NCBI GenBank assembly: GCA_028281535.1
Contig: JANQJS010000002.1
Span: forward strand, 1-64,000
DNA length: 64,000 nucleotides
Direction: 5' to 3'
Origin: Sedimentisphaerales bacterium
Lineage (GTDB): Bacteria > Planctomycetota > Phycisphaerae > Sedimentisphaerales > SM23-30
In this document: positions 8,748 to 18,136 of the stretch, one piece after another
Position numbering within the stretch: position 1 is the stretch's first letter
Layout: each line of letters begins with the position of its first letter
Notes under the pieces: generated by a model
The model's input: only the letters and a program-made list of their open reading frames with translations
Told to the model about the DNA's origin: nothing
The model's database searches: none
Translations under genes and position numbers: made by a program

Positions 8748-9656
8748 CTAATTTAAAATGTCAATGATAGCCGCCGATGCAAGTAAGATACTGATAAAAC
8801 CATTGATGTTGGCAAAGGCCATCGTGATATGTTTCATGTTGGCATTTCGTACAAGCAGATGCTCAATGAAAAGCAAGACCGCAACAATCAGAACGGCGAC
8901 TAGAAAAAGCTTCCCAAAACCACCTTTGTAAACAAGTAGTAAGAGTAGCGTGATACACAAGCTGTGAAACATCCGACTTATCCAAAGTGAAAGTGTCGGT
9001 CCCAGTTTTGCCGGCATGGAATATAATCCGTCCCGACGATCTACCTCGATATCTTGGCATGCATAAATAATATCAAATCCTGCCGTCCAAAGTAAAACCG
9101 CACCGCCGAGTAAAAATGCTGTCAGGGAAACAACTGGACCTTCGGGAGGACTAATCGCCGCCCAGGTGCAGACCGGTGCGAGCATGAGTGATGCGCCAAG
9201 CCAGATATGGCAACACCAGGTAAATCGTTTTGTTAAGCTGTAGCCGCAAATAAATAATAATACGGGGATTGAACAAATCAGCGGCCAAGGATTTTGATAG
9301 CCAAATAAAGGGCCAATTGGTTTCCAGAATAGAAAAGTTGAGCCAATAAATCCTATTGCGCATACCAACAGAAACAGCCAGGCTTGAGATTTTTTGATCG
9401 TGCCTTTAGGGATTTCACGATTTTCTGTACGAGGATTTTTTGCATCGATACCAGAGTCGACTATTCGATTGAAGGTCATGGCAACACTTCGGGCAAAGAC
9501 CATACATAACACAATCAGACATAGTTTTCCCCAACCGCAAAATCCTCCTTGTCCACCATTTGCTGCCATGAAGGTGGCCATAACGGCAAAGGGCATCGCA
9601 AAAATGGTGTGCGAAAATTTGATCATTCGCAGGATATCTGTGGTTGCTTTGAGCAT
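8748..9656 (-). CDS. UbiA-family aromatic prenyltransferase (UbiA/MqnP-like)
   Basis: Integral membrane enzyme of 302 residues with about eight or nine hydrophobic segments. It has both Asp-rich prenyl diphosphate/Mg motifs: [18 protein letters not shown] near residue 62 and [21 protein letters not shown] near 195. It attaches a polyprenyl chain to an aromatic acid on the way to a quinone. Such genes are usually labelled 4-hydroxybenzoate octaprenyltransferase. With ubiX nearby and no other ubiquinone genes, a role in the futalosine menaquinone route (MqnP) is more likely, which is inference. It is divergent from the isoprenoid operon that would supply its prenyl donor. Confidence 0.88.
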   Translation of the reverse strand: MLKATTDILRMIKFSHTIFAMPFAVMATFMAANGGQGGFCGWGKLCLIVLCMVFARSVAMTFNRIVDSGIDAKNPRTENREIPKGTIKKSQAWLFLLVCAIGFIGSTFLFWKPIGPLFGYQNPWPLICSIPVLLFICGYSLTKRFTWCCHIWLGASLMLAPVCTWAAISPPEGPVVSLTAFLLGGAVLLWTAGFDIIYACQDIEVDRRDGLYSMPAKLGPTLSLWISRMFHSLCITLLLLLVYKGGFGKLFLVAVLIVAVLLFIEHLLVRNANMKHITMAFANINGFISILLASAAIIDILN

Positions 9657-9955
9657 CGTTGGGCAAATCTTTCCTTATCTGTAACCTTACAATTTGGGCT
9701 TTCAGATCTATAGATCTATCGCCGCATTATAAGCAGCCATTAAGTAGTTTGTAAAACATTAAAATAAATGAACTTATAACTTATTTCTCAGATTGTTTAG
9801 CACCGCTGATTCTCCAGGACGTAGTAATCTATATCGATTGGCTAAAAAATGAGCATCTTGTTTTAAATAAATGGTTTATGATTGAAAAAAGGCCTGTGAA
9901 ACCATAGAATAGTGTGCTTGTAAATATATTAATTTTAGAAACATTGCCAAATTCT
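9657..9955. promoter_or_regulatory. divergent intergenic region between the UbiA-like gene and the isoprenoid operon
   Basis: 299 bases, AT-rich, with no coding potential seen. It should hold promoters in both directions. A perfect 14-bp palindrome AGATCTATAGATCT lies at 9704-9717, 48 bases before the UbiA-like start, and could be a protein-binding site; this is only a suggestion. Confidence 0.4.
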
Positions 9956-10861
9956 ATGACCAAAATTACTGCCAAATCACCTCAAAGCACTATTGACGAT
10001 TATCAAGAAACCGTCAAAACCATTGAGGCGTCAATTGAGACATTTCTGCAAAAGGAAACACATGTCCCTGAACCTTTGCAGGCGTCAATTCTCTATAGCA
10101 TGCGGGCTGGTGGTAAACGATTACGTCCCGCAATGGTGGTCATGGCCTGTCAGGCCTGCGGTGGGCAGATGCATAATGCATTAGCAGCAGCAGCGTCCGT
10201 TGAAATGATTCATACCTATTCATTGATTCATGATGATTTACCAGCGATGGACGATGATGATTTACGTCGTGGCAAACCGACCAATCACAAAGTGTTTGGT
10301 GAAGGCATGGCCATTTTAGCTGGAGATGCTTTGCTGACTTATGCATTTGAAACCTTGGCATGCCATATCGAGCAGGCCAGTTTGGTGCAAGCGTTAGTTC
10401 GAGAGTTAGCCCATGGTGCGGGTGCCAGTGGAATGATTGGTGGTCAGGCGATGGATATTGCCCATCAAAATGAAGTGGGCGATCTGGAAATTGTAGATTA
10501 CATTCACCTTCACAAAACGGCAATGATGTTTCGTGCTTCTATGCGTATGGGAGCGCTATGCGGTGATGCAGATGTTGAACAAGTGAATGCGTTGGGGGAA
10601 TTTGGTTTAAAAATTGGCCTGGCTTTTCAAATTGTGGATGACCTGCTGGATATTACCAGTAGCGCTGAAGCGATGGGTAAAAATACCCAAAAAGATGAAG
10701 ATGCGGGAAAAGTGACCTATCCTGCTATCGTGGGTGTTGAACAGTCGCGGCAGAAAGTAGATCAGCTGATTGCTGATTCTATTGAAATAATTGAGGCCTT
10801 TGGCCCACAGGGGCAGGTCCTAAAAAAATTAGCATTGCAATTGGCAGATAGAAAATACTGA
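9956..10861 (+). CDS. ispA: short-chain polyprenyl diphosphate synthase (farnesyl/geranylgeranyl type)
   Basis: Condenses isopentenyl diphosphate with allylic diphosphates in the cytosol. 301 residues from ATG 9956; an in-frame GTG at 9914 is possible but adds nothing recognisable. The first Asp-rich motif is DDLPAMDDDDLRRG, the bacterial DDx4D form, with GGKRLRPAM upstream and the second motif DDLLDIT near residue 228. The motif forms place it with FPP/GGPP synthases rather than the long-chain enzyme encoded at 50528-51493. dxs starts 9 bases downstream, the same ispA-dxs order as in enterobacteria, so it is the first gene of the isoprenoid operon. Confidence 0.92.
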   Translation: MTKITAKSPQSTIDDYQETVKTIEASIETFLQKETHVPEPLQASILYSMRAGGKRLRPAMVVMACQACGGQMHNALAAAASVEMIHTYSLIHDDLPAMDDDDLRRGKPTNHKVFGEGMAILAGDALLTYAFETLACHIEQASLVQALVRELAHGAGASGMIGGQAMDIAHQNEVGDLEIVDYIHLHKTAMMFRASMRMGALCGDADVEQVNALGEFGLKIGLAFQIVDDLLDITSSAEAMGKNTQKDEDAGKVTYPAIVGVEQSRQKVDQLIADSIEIIEAFGPQGQVLKKLALQLADRKY

Positions 10862-10870
10862 GAATACTAT

Positions 10871-12832
10871 ATGAATTATCAATTTCTGGGAAATGTTAAT
10901 CATCACGATGAGATTTGTAAGCTCAGCCAGGATGAGTTATCTATTTTGGCGAGTGAAATTCGTGATTTGATTACCAAGTCAGTCAGTAACAGCGGTGGCC
11001 ATCTGGCCAGTAACCTGGGTGTCACTGAATTGACCATTGCGCTTCATCGTGTCTTTAATTTTGAACAGGATCGTCTTGTTTGGGATGTCGGACATCAATG
11101 TTATGTGCATAAAATGTTAACCGGACGCAGCCACATGTTTGATTTGCTTCGACAAGCGGGTGGCGTAAGTGGTTTTCCAAGTCCATCTGAAAGTAAAACG
11201 GATCAGTTTGCTGTGGGGCACGCAGGTACAGCCATTCCTTCTGCGGTTGGATTGGCTTTGGGGGCTCAGTTACAAAATAGCCCTGAAAATATTGTTGCTG
11301 TGGTTGGTGATGCCAGCATTGTCAATGGCCTTGCCTTTGAAGGATTAAACAATACCCCTTTGATTAAACGGCAGATGCTGATTATTTTTAATGACAATTC
11401 CATGGGAATTAGCAAAACGGAAGGTGCATTTGCTCAATATCTTACCAAATTGCGTGTATCGCGTCCCGTTGAAGATTTACATCGTACAACTGAAATGATG
11501 GTTCGGCGTTTTCCTTATGTAGGTAAACGTATTCATGACACCATGGAACGTATCAAAGGTGGTATTAAAACCACACTGCATGGTTGGCATGGTTTTGAGC
11601 AGTTAGGTTTACCTTATTTTGGCCCAATTGATGGTCATGATACGGCCACCATGATCAAATTGTTTGAAGCGTTTAAGCATATTGATCATCCAGTTATTTT
11701 GCATGTCTTGACTGAAAAAGGGCGTGGTTTTGAGCCTGCCACACAAGACCCATGCACGTTTCATTCACCTGCGGCTTTTCGTGTTGATGGTGATACAGCC
11801 ACCATACCTGGCAGTAGCGGCAAGAGTTTTACGCATGCCTTTGCTGATGCGATGTGCAAACTCATGGAAAAAGATAAACGTGTTGTGGCTTTTACAGCTG
11901 CGATGCCGGATGGCACAGGCGTTTCAAAGATACAAAAAGAATTTCCTGATCGAGCATTTGATGTTGGGATTGCAGAAAGTGCCTGTACGGATATTGCCGC
12001 GGGGTTAGCTAAGACGGGCCTTCGTCCTGTCGCGGCAATTTATTCAACATTTTTACAACGTGCTTTTGATCAAACATTCCAGGAAGTATCACTACAGAAT
12101 TTACCCGTAACCTTTTGTTTAGACCGAGCTGGTCTCGTAGGTGGCGATGGCGCGGTGCATCATGGTTTTTGTGATGTCACGATGCTGCGTTGTTTACCCA
12201 ATTTTGTATTGATGGCGCCGATGGATGAAGAAGAATTGAATCAATCGTTGGAATTCTCCATTTCATTGGATTCGCCAGCTGCGATTCGTTATCCTCGCGA
12301 TAAAGTGCCTGAATCATTGCCATTGCCTGAAGGTTACCAAAGTCAACCATTTGAATTAGGTAAAGCTGTCACATTACGTGAAGGCACCGATGCGGTGATT
12401 GTTTCTTACGGCATATTAACCCAACAGGCGCTACTCGCTGCAGAAAATCTTGGTAAGCAAGGTTATAGTATTGCTGTGGTGAATGCCCGTTTTGCAAAAC
12501 CAATTGATGAAGCATTAATCGAAAAATTATTATCTGAAGAAGACCATCGCCCTGTTCTCACATTAGAAGACCATGGCCTCATAGGTGGTTTTGGTTCTGC
12601 GGTGCTGGAATTTGCCCAACAAAAGAAATTGGATACACGAAAAATAGTGCGTTTGGGAATGCCGGACGAATTCATTGCTCAGAATTCACGTAATGGGCAA
12701 TTGGCTCAAGTGGGGATTGATCAGGCGGGTATCGAGAAACAACTACGTGAGATTTTGGCGGAGTCAAAATCAAATCCTCGCATCAATCAAACACATACCA
12801 AGTCATTTGTTGCTAACAAAAGTGCAGTGTAA
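10871..12832 (+). CDS. dxs: 1-deoxy-D-xylulose-5-phosphate synthase
   Basis: Thiamine diphosphate enzyme that joins pyruvate and glyceraldehyde 3-phosphate, the first step of the MEP isoprenoid pathway. The 653 residues run: N-terminal ThDP domain with SGGHLASNLGVTELTIALH and the cofactor motif GDASIVNGLAFEGLNN, central pyrimidine-binding domain with DRAGLVGGDGAVHHG, and C-terminal transketolase-like domain (EDHGLIGGFGSAV). The cofactor motif begins GDA where most DXS have GDG, and it ends in the expected NN. From memory this form occurs in planctomycetes. It lies between ispA and nadK in one operon. Confidence 0.95.
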   Translation: MNYQFLGNVNHHDEICKLSQDELSILASEIRDLITKSVSNSGGHLASNLGVTELTIALHRVFNFEQDRLVWDVGHQCYVHKMLTGRSHMFDLLRQAGGVSGFPSPSESKTDQFAVGHAGTAIPSAVGLALGAQLQNSPENIVAVVGDASIVNGLAFEGLNNTPLIKRQMLIIFNDNSMGISKTEGAFAQYLTKLRVSRPVEDLHRTTEMMVRRFPYVGKRIHDTMERIKGGIKTTLHGWHGFEQLGLPYFGPIDGHDTATMIKLFEAFKHIDHPVILHVLTEKGRGFEPATQDPCTFHSPAAFRVDGDTATIPGSSGKSFTHAFADAMCKLMEKDKRVVAFTAAMPDGTGVSKIQKEFPDRAFDVGIAESACTDIAAGLAKTGLRPVAAIYSTFLQRAFDQTFQEVSLQNLPVTFCLDRAGLVGGDGAVHHGFCDVTMLRCLPNFVLMAPMDEEELNQSLEFSISLDSPAAIRYPRDKVPESLPLPEGYQSQPFELGKAVTLREGTDAVIVSYGILTQQALLAAENLGKQGYSIAVVNARFAKPIDEALIEKLLSEEDHRPVLTLEDHGLIGGFGSAVLEFAQQKKLDTRKIVRLGMPDEFIAQNSRNGQLAQVGIDQAGIEKQLREILAESKSNPRINQTHTKSFVANKSAV

Positions 12833-12887
12833 CTTTTGTTGTTTGCGAATGGATGTGATTGCCACCTTGTATTGACAGAGATAAATC

Positions 12888-13814
12888 ATGCCAACAGAAG
12901 CCAACAAAAAATTTATTCTCGTTGCGAATACTGAAAAAAAAGACGTGGTCGAAGTGGGCCGCAGCTTACTAAATTGCTTGAGCCAGCATGGAACCGTTGT
13001 CGCACATAATCTCAATGAACCTCTCAAATATGATCAATTACCAACTGCCGATTTTGTTGTGGTTGTTGGAGGAGATGGGACGTTACTTTCCACCATTCGG
13101 AAAATTAATCAACACCAGATCCCACTGATTGGCGTGAATATGGGAAAACTTGGATTTCTTGCTGAATTTAGTTTGGAAGAAATCCAGCAATCGCTAAGTC
13201 AAGTCATTAAAGATCGCTCTTTAATTAGTCCGCGATCTATTTTACAGTGTAGCATTTCTGGTGAAAATCGCGATGAGCATAGAGCTTTGGCCGCGAATGA
13301 ACTGGCAGTTATTGCCGGACCTCCATTTCGCATGCTGGAAGTGTCAATCACCGTTGCGAAAGAGCATTTGGCGCATTGTCGTGGGGATGGTTTGATTGTA
13401 TCGACGCCAACAGGTTCAACAGCATATAATTTATCTGCAGGTGGGCCGATTATGGATGCAAGTTTGGATGCAACGGTGATTACGCCTTTGGCGGCTCACT
13501 CACTAAGTTTTCGTCCAATTGTCGTGAATATGGACAAAGTGATTGAACTTCAGGTTACCAATATTCGTAGAGATCCAAGTAAAGCAGCCGAAAATCCAAA
13601 ATTGGCAGGGCCGTCAGCCGTTGTTGTGATTGATGGTCAGGAATATTTTCCTTTAGGACGTGACGATACGATTATGATTTCTCGTTTTGACCATAATTTT
13701 CAAATTGTCAGAAATCCAAATCATGGACAATGGCAGCTTTTAAACACAAAATTAAACTGGGGTTCAACGCCGGTATATAATCATACGAATGATCGCCAAG
13801 ATATGGTGAAATGA
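12888..13814 (+). CDS. nadK: NAD kinase
   Basis: Phosphorylates NAD to NADP in the cytosol. 308 residues, with the ATP/NAD kinase signatures GGDGTLLSTIRK (about residues 61-72), NMGKLGFLAEF, an NE pair in AANELAV, and the Gly-rich PTGSTAYNLSAGGPI (about 173-187). It lies in the isoprenoid operon, 55 bases after dxs. That placement is plausible because the MEP pathway consumes NADPH. Its stop codon overlaps an in-frame ATG of the next gene (ATGA at 13811-13814). Confidence 0.95.
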   Translation: MPTEANKKFILVANTEKKDVVEVGRSLLNCLSQHGTVVAHNLNEPLKYDQLPTADFVVVVGGDGTLLSTIRKINQHQIPLIGVNMGKLGFLAEFSLEEIQQSLSQVIKDRSLISPRSILQCSISGENRDEHRALAANELAVIAGPPFRMLEVSITVAKEHLAHCRGDGLIVSTPTGSTAYNLSAGGPIMDASLDATVITPLAAHSLSFRPIVVNMDKVIELQVTNIRRDPSKAAENPKLAGPSAVVVIDGQEYFPLGRDDTIMISRFDHNFQIVRNPNHGQWQLLNTKLNWGSTPVYNHTNDRQDMVK

Positions 13815-13822
13815 GGCTTATC

Positions 13823-15244
13823 ATGAATACACAAACGACATCCTTGCGAAAGATGTGTTGTATTTTATTTTTGATTTCTGGCCTATCCTCTCTTCATGCT
13901 CAACAATATGCTTCCCAAGGCGGGCATGTACTCGATGCCAACATGCGTGTCGGATCAATGGGTATCAATTCCAAACGTAGTTATGACTTGGTGATGCCTA
14001 GAGTGAATTTATTAATGACGGGCAATGTTGGTGGCGGGAAAAGTTTTCAAGGTGTTGTACCTTATAGTAGTGTGACAGAGTTTTCCGGGACGAGTGCTTT
14101 AAATACCCTAAGTAATTTTCGGCGTGATTCAACAAGTTATCAAGATTTGTCTGTTAATCTTCAACGTCCTTTCAGACCTTATTATGAAGCGTCGCGACAA
14201 GTAACCTATACTGACAACACGCGGAACGTTCAATCGTTTTTATCAAATTCTAACACTTCTCGTGCTTTGTCGCAGCCGAGACAGAATTTTAGGGATTATC
14301 GTGCTGTGCGTCCTTTGAATAGTCAATTTACGCCTTTGGGGTCAAGCTCTCGACGGCTTTCAGGGTTTAGTGGCGGTGCGTTGGATTTTAATCCTCCAGA
14401 AATGCAAAGCTACTCTCAGACGAATCCTGGATTAATGACATCACAACCTGACATGTTAACTTCACCATCCGTTGGGTTGCAGCGAGAAAACTTTTTGACC
14501 AGCCCAGCGGAGGGAAATACCGATCAGGACATGAATAAAAATAACCTCAAAGGCCAACCTGAGCTTGAAAACAAAAAGACCTCATTGGAATTGCCGCAAG
14601 CATATTATACGCAATTTAATCAACGCTTGCGGGAAATTGAAAATTTACAACGGCAAAGCCAGCAAGCCATTGCGAATGAGTCTTTTGAAAATTTATTAGA
14701 AAAACGCAAAGAAGATGAGAGATCATCTCGGAGTACTAAGGATATATCAATACCTTCCGTTGAAGTAGTGAGCAGAGATGAATTATATCAAAAGCAATTT
14801 AATTATTATATGACGCTTGGCGAACAACTCTTACAACAAGGGCGTTTTTACGATGCGGTTGATACTTTTGATAATGCATCATTATATAGTACCAGTCAAG
14901 CTGTGATCTTGATGGCAAAAAGTCATGCGTTATTTTGTGCGGGTGAGTTTATGAGTAGTGCATTCTTTTTAAATAATGCCATCGAGCAATCTCCTAAAAT
15001 GGTTACTGAAAGAGTGGACCTGCGAAAAATTCTTAATGACAATGACAAGTTTAATAAACGCATAGAGGATATCAAAAAATGGCATGCTAAGAGTAACGAT
15101 CCTAAACTGCTCTTTTTGCTTGGGTATATTCAGATGCAAATAGGCGAGGACGAAGAGGCTAGAAAGTCATTACATTCTTGTCAATCCGAGTTATCAGATC
15201 TTGCTGCAGTCAATATCCTTCTTAGCGAATTAGGAGATAACTAG
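13823..15244 (+). CDS. secreted TPR-like protein of unknown function
   Basis: 473 residues from ATG 13823, preferred because GAGG sits 6 bases upstream; the in-frame ATG 13811 overlaps the nadK stop. The N-terminus has a signal peptide (LRKMCCILFLISGLSSLHAQQ). Residues to about 235 are low-complexity, Ser/Asn/Arg/Pro-rich and probably disordered. A charged helical part follows (about 255-300, QRLREIENLQRQSQQ). A TPR-like helical repeat region closes the protein (about 318-470, YMTLGEQLLQQGRFYDAVDTFDNAS and LLFLLGYIQMQIGEDEEARKS). It should act in the periplasm as a protein-interaction platform. Its place between nadK and ubiX is unexplained. Its stop codon shares a base with the ubiX start. 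Confidence 0.75.
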   Translation: MNTQTTSLRKMCCILFLISGLSSLHAQQYASQGGHVLDANMRVGSMGINSKRSYDLVMPRVNLLMTGNVGGGKSFQGVVPYSSVTEFSGTSALNTLSNFRRDSTSYQDLSVNLQRPFRPYYEASRQVTYTDNTRNVQSFLSNSNTSRALSQPRQNFRDYRAVRPLNSQFTPLGSSSRRLSGFSGGALDFNPPEMQSYSQTNPGLMTSQPDMLTSPSVGLQRENFLTSPAEGNTDQDMNKNNLKGQPELENKKTSLELPQAYYTQFNQRLREIENLQRQSQQAIANESFENLLEKRKEDERSSRSTKDISIPSVEVVSRDELYQKQFNYYMTLGEQLLQQGRFYDAVDTFDNASLYSTSQAVILMAKSHALFCAGEFMSSAFFLNNAIEQSPKMVTERVDLRKILNDNDKFNKRIEDIKKWHAKSNDPKLLFLLGYIQMQIGEDEEARKSLHSCQSELSDLAAVNILLSELGDN

Positions 15245-15828
15245 TGAGCGGAGAAGGTAAGTCTATTGTTGTTGGAATCACAGGTGCTTCAGGATCTATT
15301 TATGCACAGCGTCTCATCGATTTATTAGAGCAAAGTAGCTGTCAGGTGCATGTCGTCATGTCTGAACCAGGTATTCAAGTGTTTGGCCATGAGCTTGGCA
15401 TTCATAAGCCAACCGTGAATAATATTCTTGGTCGTGATAGTGATAATGTAAAAATTCATTCAAATTCGAATTTATTTAGCCAAATTGCCAGCGGATCTTT
15501 TCCGATTGATGCGATGGTGGTTTGTCCTTGTTCAACTCATACCATGAGCAGTATGGCAGCAGGCCTTGCTGACACCCTTTTACTTCGCAGTGCTTATGTA
15601 ACTTTAAAAGAGCGCCGTACGATGGTCGTCGTGACGCGTGAATCTCCTATCACCACCATCGATATTGAAAATATGCTGCGACTTTCTCAAAATGGTGCTA
15701 TCATGTGTCCCGCGGCACCGGGATTTTACCTCGAACCTAAAACGATTGATGACCTGGTTGATTTTGTTGTCGCTCGGATACTCGATATTCTCAAAATCAA
15801 ACATGACTTCAAACGCTGGGGTTGCTAG
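15244..15828 (+). CDS. ubiX: flavin prenyltransferase UbiX
   Basis: Attaches dimethylallyl to FMN, making the prenylated flavin needed by UbiD-type decarboxylases. 194 residues, starting at GTG 15244, which overlaps the previous stop. Signatures: VVGITGASGSIYAQRLIDLL at the start, CPCSTHTMSSMAAGLADTLLLRS in the middle, the Arg/Glu region VVTRESPITTIDIENMLRLSQNGAIMCPAAPGFY near the end. In a futalosine menaquinone organism the partner would be a UbiD-like MqnL, which is not in this window. The last 20 bases overlap the convergent gene at 15809. Confidence 0.93.
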   Translation: MSGEGKSIVVGITGASGSIYAQRLIDLLEQSSCQVHVVMSEPGIQVFGHELGIHKPTVNNILGRDSDNVKIHSNSNLFSQIASGSFPIDAMVVCPCSTHTMSSMAAGLADTLLLRSAYVTLKERRTMVVVTRESPITTIDIENMLRLSQNGAIMCPAAPGFYLEPKTIDDLVDFVVARILDILKIKHDFKRWGC

Positions 15829-17440
15829 CGATTCTTTCACCTTTTTGTGACGCCTGTTCAATGCGCCAGAGTGGTGTATTCAAGTGAGATAAATCCCAGC
15901 TGGTATTACAATGATGGCAATGAGAATCTTCAGGATTTCTCAGGTCGCCACATTGTTTACATGTCACAAACTTCGTTTTGGGTCTATTGATACGATAGGC
16001 AATATATCCTATGAGACCTAATAATGCTGTCGCCAAAACCCAATAGCGTCTATCTGATTTCGTTAAACCAATCTTCGTTGCATTTCTTTGGACCAAGACT
16101 GCCAGGATTAAACTTAAAATAATCCCAGGAAGTGACCAGACAAAGGTTACAAAAAATCCATATCCACCTTCAAGCGGCGAGTTGGCTATTTCTGCAGCAA
16201 TGGTTGTTGTGGGCAGTAGGATATCCAGCAATCCTTCATTTGCATTACGATCTTTGTGAACGACGTATGAGAGAAGTTCCAAAAGAGCAGGTCTTAGATT
16301 ACTTAAAATAAATCGGGTTGCAAAAATTGAACTTTCGCCATAATAATGACTTGTTCTAGCAACAGAGTCCTGTTTGACCCTTATGCCATCCTTATCAAAA
16401 ACATTTATGGTTAGCAGATCACACGATTTTGACAGATTTGCTACAGCATAACCAAAATAATTTTGATCTCGAAAGATGGGCATTATGTCATAGCCTGATA
16501 ATTTTTCTGGTTCAACAGGTTGGCTTCTTCCCTTGGTTAAACCGGCTGCTTTTGCATATGTCCACTTAAGTGTGTTGTTGTCCAGTACAGCAATTCTTCC
16601 CGTGTCTAGTAAAACTAGAGTGTGGTAACCAAATAGATGGTTGTTTAGTTTGTCATCCATGGGTTTGATTAACCCCTCATTGGTTTTTCGTGTCGGTTGT
16701 TCCCAATGAAGCCATACATTATTAGGCATCGAATCATCTGTGATAAATGCAATTGGAGTCCCTGCAAGGGAGGTAGGGCCTTCTGTTATTTTTAATTCGC
16801 TATTGTTTATATGATAATCGAAGTAATCCAATCGATAGAAGCGTTTACTTTTATAGTCATAAATAATATGGATGGGATATGAATTTTCAGGAGATTCTGG
16901 TTGCATCCAAGCGAGTTGAATTAATGGGTTCTTGAAAGTGCCAATTTTAGAATCTGGTTTTGGTGATGATCCTTTTGGGCCGATATAAAGGTTGTTTGTT
17001 TTCTTCCATTTATTATTTATTTTTTGATGTGTACTGAATACAAACTGGTTGTGGAACTTGTCAAAAGATTTTGAAAAATATTCATTAGGATTAATGCTGT
17101 TTTTTTGATAGCTAAATGTCGATGTGAATTGTGATTCAACTGCATAGCTTGCTCTTTCTATTTGTGAAATCATATAAGGGAAACTTGATTTTGCTTTATA
17201 GTTTAATACGTTAGATAAATTCAAATTTGCTGATACTGAAGAAGGTTTGTTAATAGAGGCCATTTCATCCAGATCATCAGTCAAACCTGAGGGGGTTATT
17301 TTAAATTCTGAATGTCTTAGATGTCTCCAGCCATTAGATAAATAAATATCGTACATGATGTATTGAATATGGCTGAGAAACGTTAAGAATAGTATAAAGC
17401 AAATTATGAGGGTGCATATTTTTGAATTAATTAGTTTCAT
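15809..17440 (-). CDS. membrane protein with large extracytoplasmic domain and C-terminal zinc ribbon, partner of the ABC genes
   Basis: 543 residues from ATG 17440, chosen because AAAGG lies 9 bases upstream; the in-frame TTG at 17449 has no room for a ribosome site. Layout: membrane segment near 5-25, a large soluble region of roughly 400 residues that alternates short strands (a beta-propeller-like fold is possible but unproven), two membrane segments near 425-450 and 462-482, then a CKQCG...CHHC zinc ribbon near 493-510. I do not recognise the family. It is the last gene of the GntR-ABC ATPase-permease operon, 12 bases after the permease, so it probably works with that transporter as a sensor or accessory subunit. 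Confidence 0.72.
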   Translation of the reverse strand: MKLINSKICTLIICFILFLTFLSHIQYIMYDIYLSNGWRHLRHSEFKITPSGLTDDLDEMASINKPSSVSANLNLSNVLNYKAKSSFPYMISQIERASYAVESQFTSTFSYQKNSINPNEYFSKSFDKFHNQFVFSTHQKINNKWKKTNNLYIGPKGSSPKPDSKIGTFKNPLIQLAWMQPESPENSYPIHIIYDYKSKRFYRLDYFDYHINNSELKITEGPTSLAGTPIAFITDDSMPNNVWLHWEQPTRKTNEGLIKPMDDKLNNHLFGYHTLVLLDTGRIAVLDNNTLKWTYAKAAGLTKGRSQPVEPEKLSGYDIMPIFRDQNYFGYAVANLSKSCDLLTINVFDKDGIRVKQDSVARTSHYYGESSIFATRFILSNLRPALLELLSYVVHKDRNANEGLLDILLPTTTIAAEIANSPLEGGYGFFVTFVWSLPGIILSLILAVLVQRNATKIGLTKSDRRYWVLATALLGLIGYIAYRINRPKTKFVTCKQCGDLRNPEDSHCHHCNTSWDLSHLNTPLWRIEQASQKGERIASNPSV

Positions 17441-17452
17441 AAATCTCAACCT

Positions 17453-18121
17453 TTATAATGGAACTTTTGTGTATTTATTAAATAGAAGCCAGAAACTGCA
17501 AGTGGAGAGTAAAAGTAAAATCATCCAACAGGTTAATCCAATTCCTTTAAGATAAACTAAAATAATCAAAAGAAGCGAAATAGCTGTTAAAAGTAATAAG
17601 AATTTTCCAGCATCTATTTGTTTTTGATCTTTGTCAAAGCTCAGCCCCAGTTGCAATCCAAAGGCATAATTCGTGATAGCTAATAGTGTCAGTGTAAAAA
17701 ACATTTTTATCAGTATCGTTGAATATTGGCCCAGATCGAAAACACGTGGGTGGAATTGAAGGGCAATGTAAAACATGATGGCAGTTAAAATGATAGGTAA
17801 GAGGGTAAATATAAGACCGGTAATAATGCGTGAGAGCAAAATCGTTTGTCGCGTGGCTGCTAGTGTGCAAAGGAATGTAGATACTTTATGAGTTTTATCC
17901 GTTTGCATTTGATAGCAACCAAAGATACTTGCTAGCCAGGTGAGTATGATTCCGCCAATTGTCAGGATCGAGTACATATGAATTGGCAAACCATAGGGTT
18001 TGTCCTCTAATGCTTCAAATAAGTAGGATCCACTGATCGCTAATGCTGTGATCGTTATTATTTGAATCGTTATTAAAAATATGACCACATCACTCAATTC
18101 ACGTTTGACTAATGTCCACAT
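17453..18121 (-). CDS. ABC-2-type permease subunit
   Basis: 222 residues with six hydrophobic segments, the usual size and topology of a half-transporter permease. AAGGAGG lies before the ATG, 15 bases after the ATPase gene ends. It should pair with the adjacent ATPase (18137-19039) in the inner membrane. The substrate is unknown; GntR/YtrA-linked systems elsewhere respond to cell-envelope antibiotics or stress, which is only an analogy here. Confidence 0.8.
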   Translation of the reverse strand: MWTLVKRELSDVVIFLITIQIITITALAISGSYLFEALEDKPYGLPIHMYSILTIGGIILTWLASIFGCYQMQTDKTHKVSTFLCTLAATRQTILLSRIITGLIFTLLPIILTAIMFYIALQFHPRVFDLGQYSTILIKMFFTLTLLAITNYAFGLQLGLSFDKDQKQIDAGKFLLLLTAISLLLIILVYLKGIGLTCWMILLLLSTCSFWLLFNKYTKVPL

Positions 18122-18136
18122 AAGCTGCCTCCTTCT

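Noticed and set aside
9415-9684. Frames overlapping the start of the UbiA-like gene
   Set aside because: Shadows of a gene with clear membrane segments and two Asp-rich motifs.
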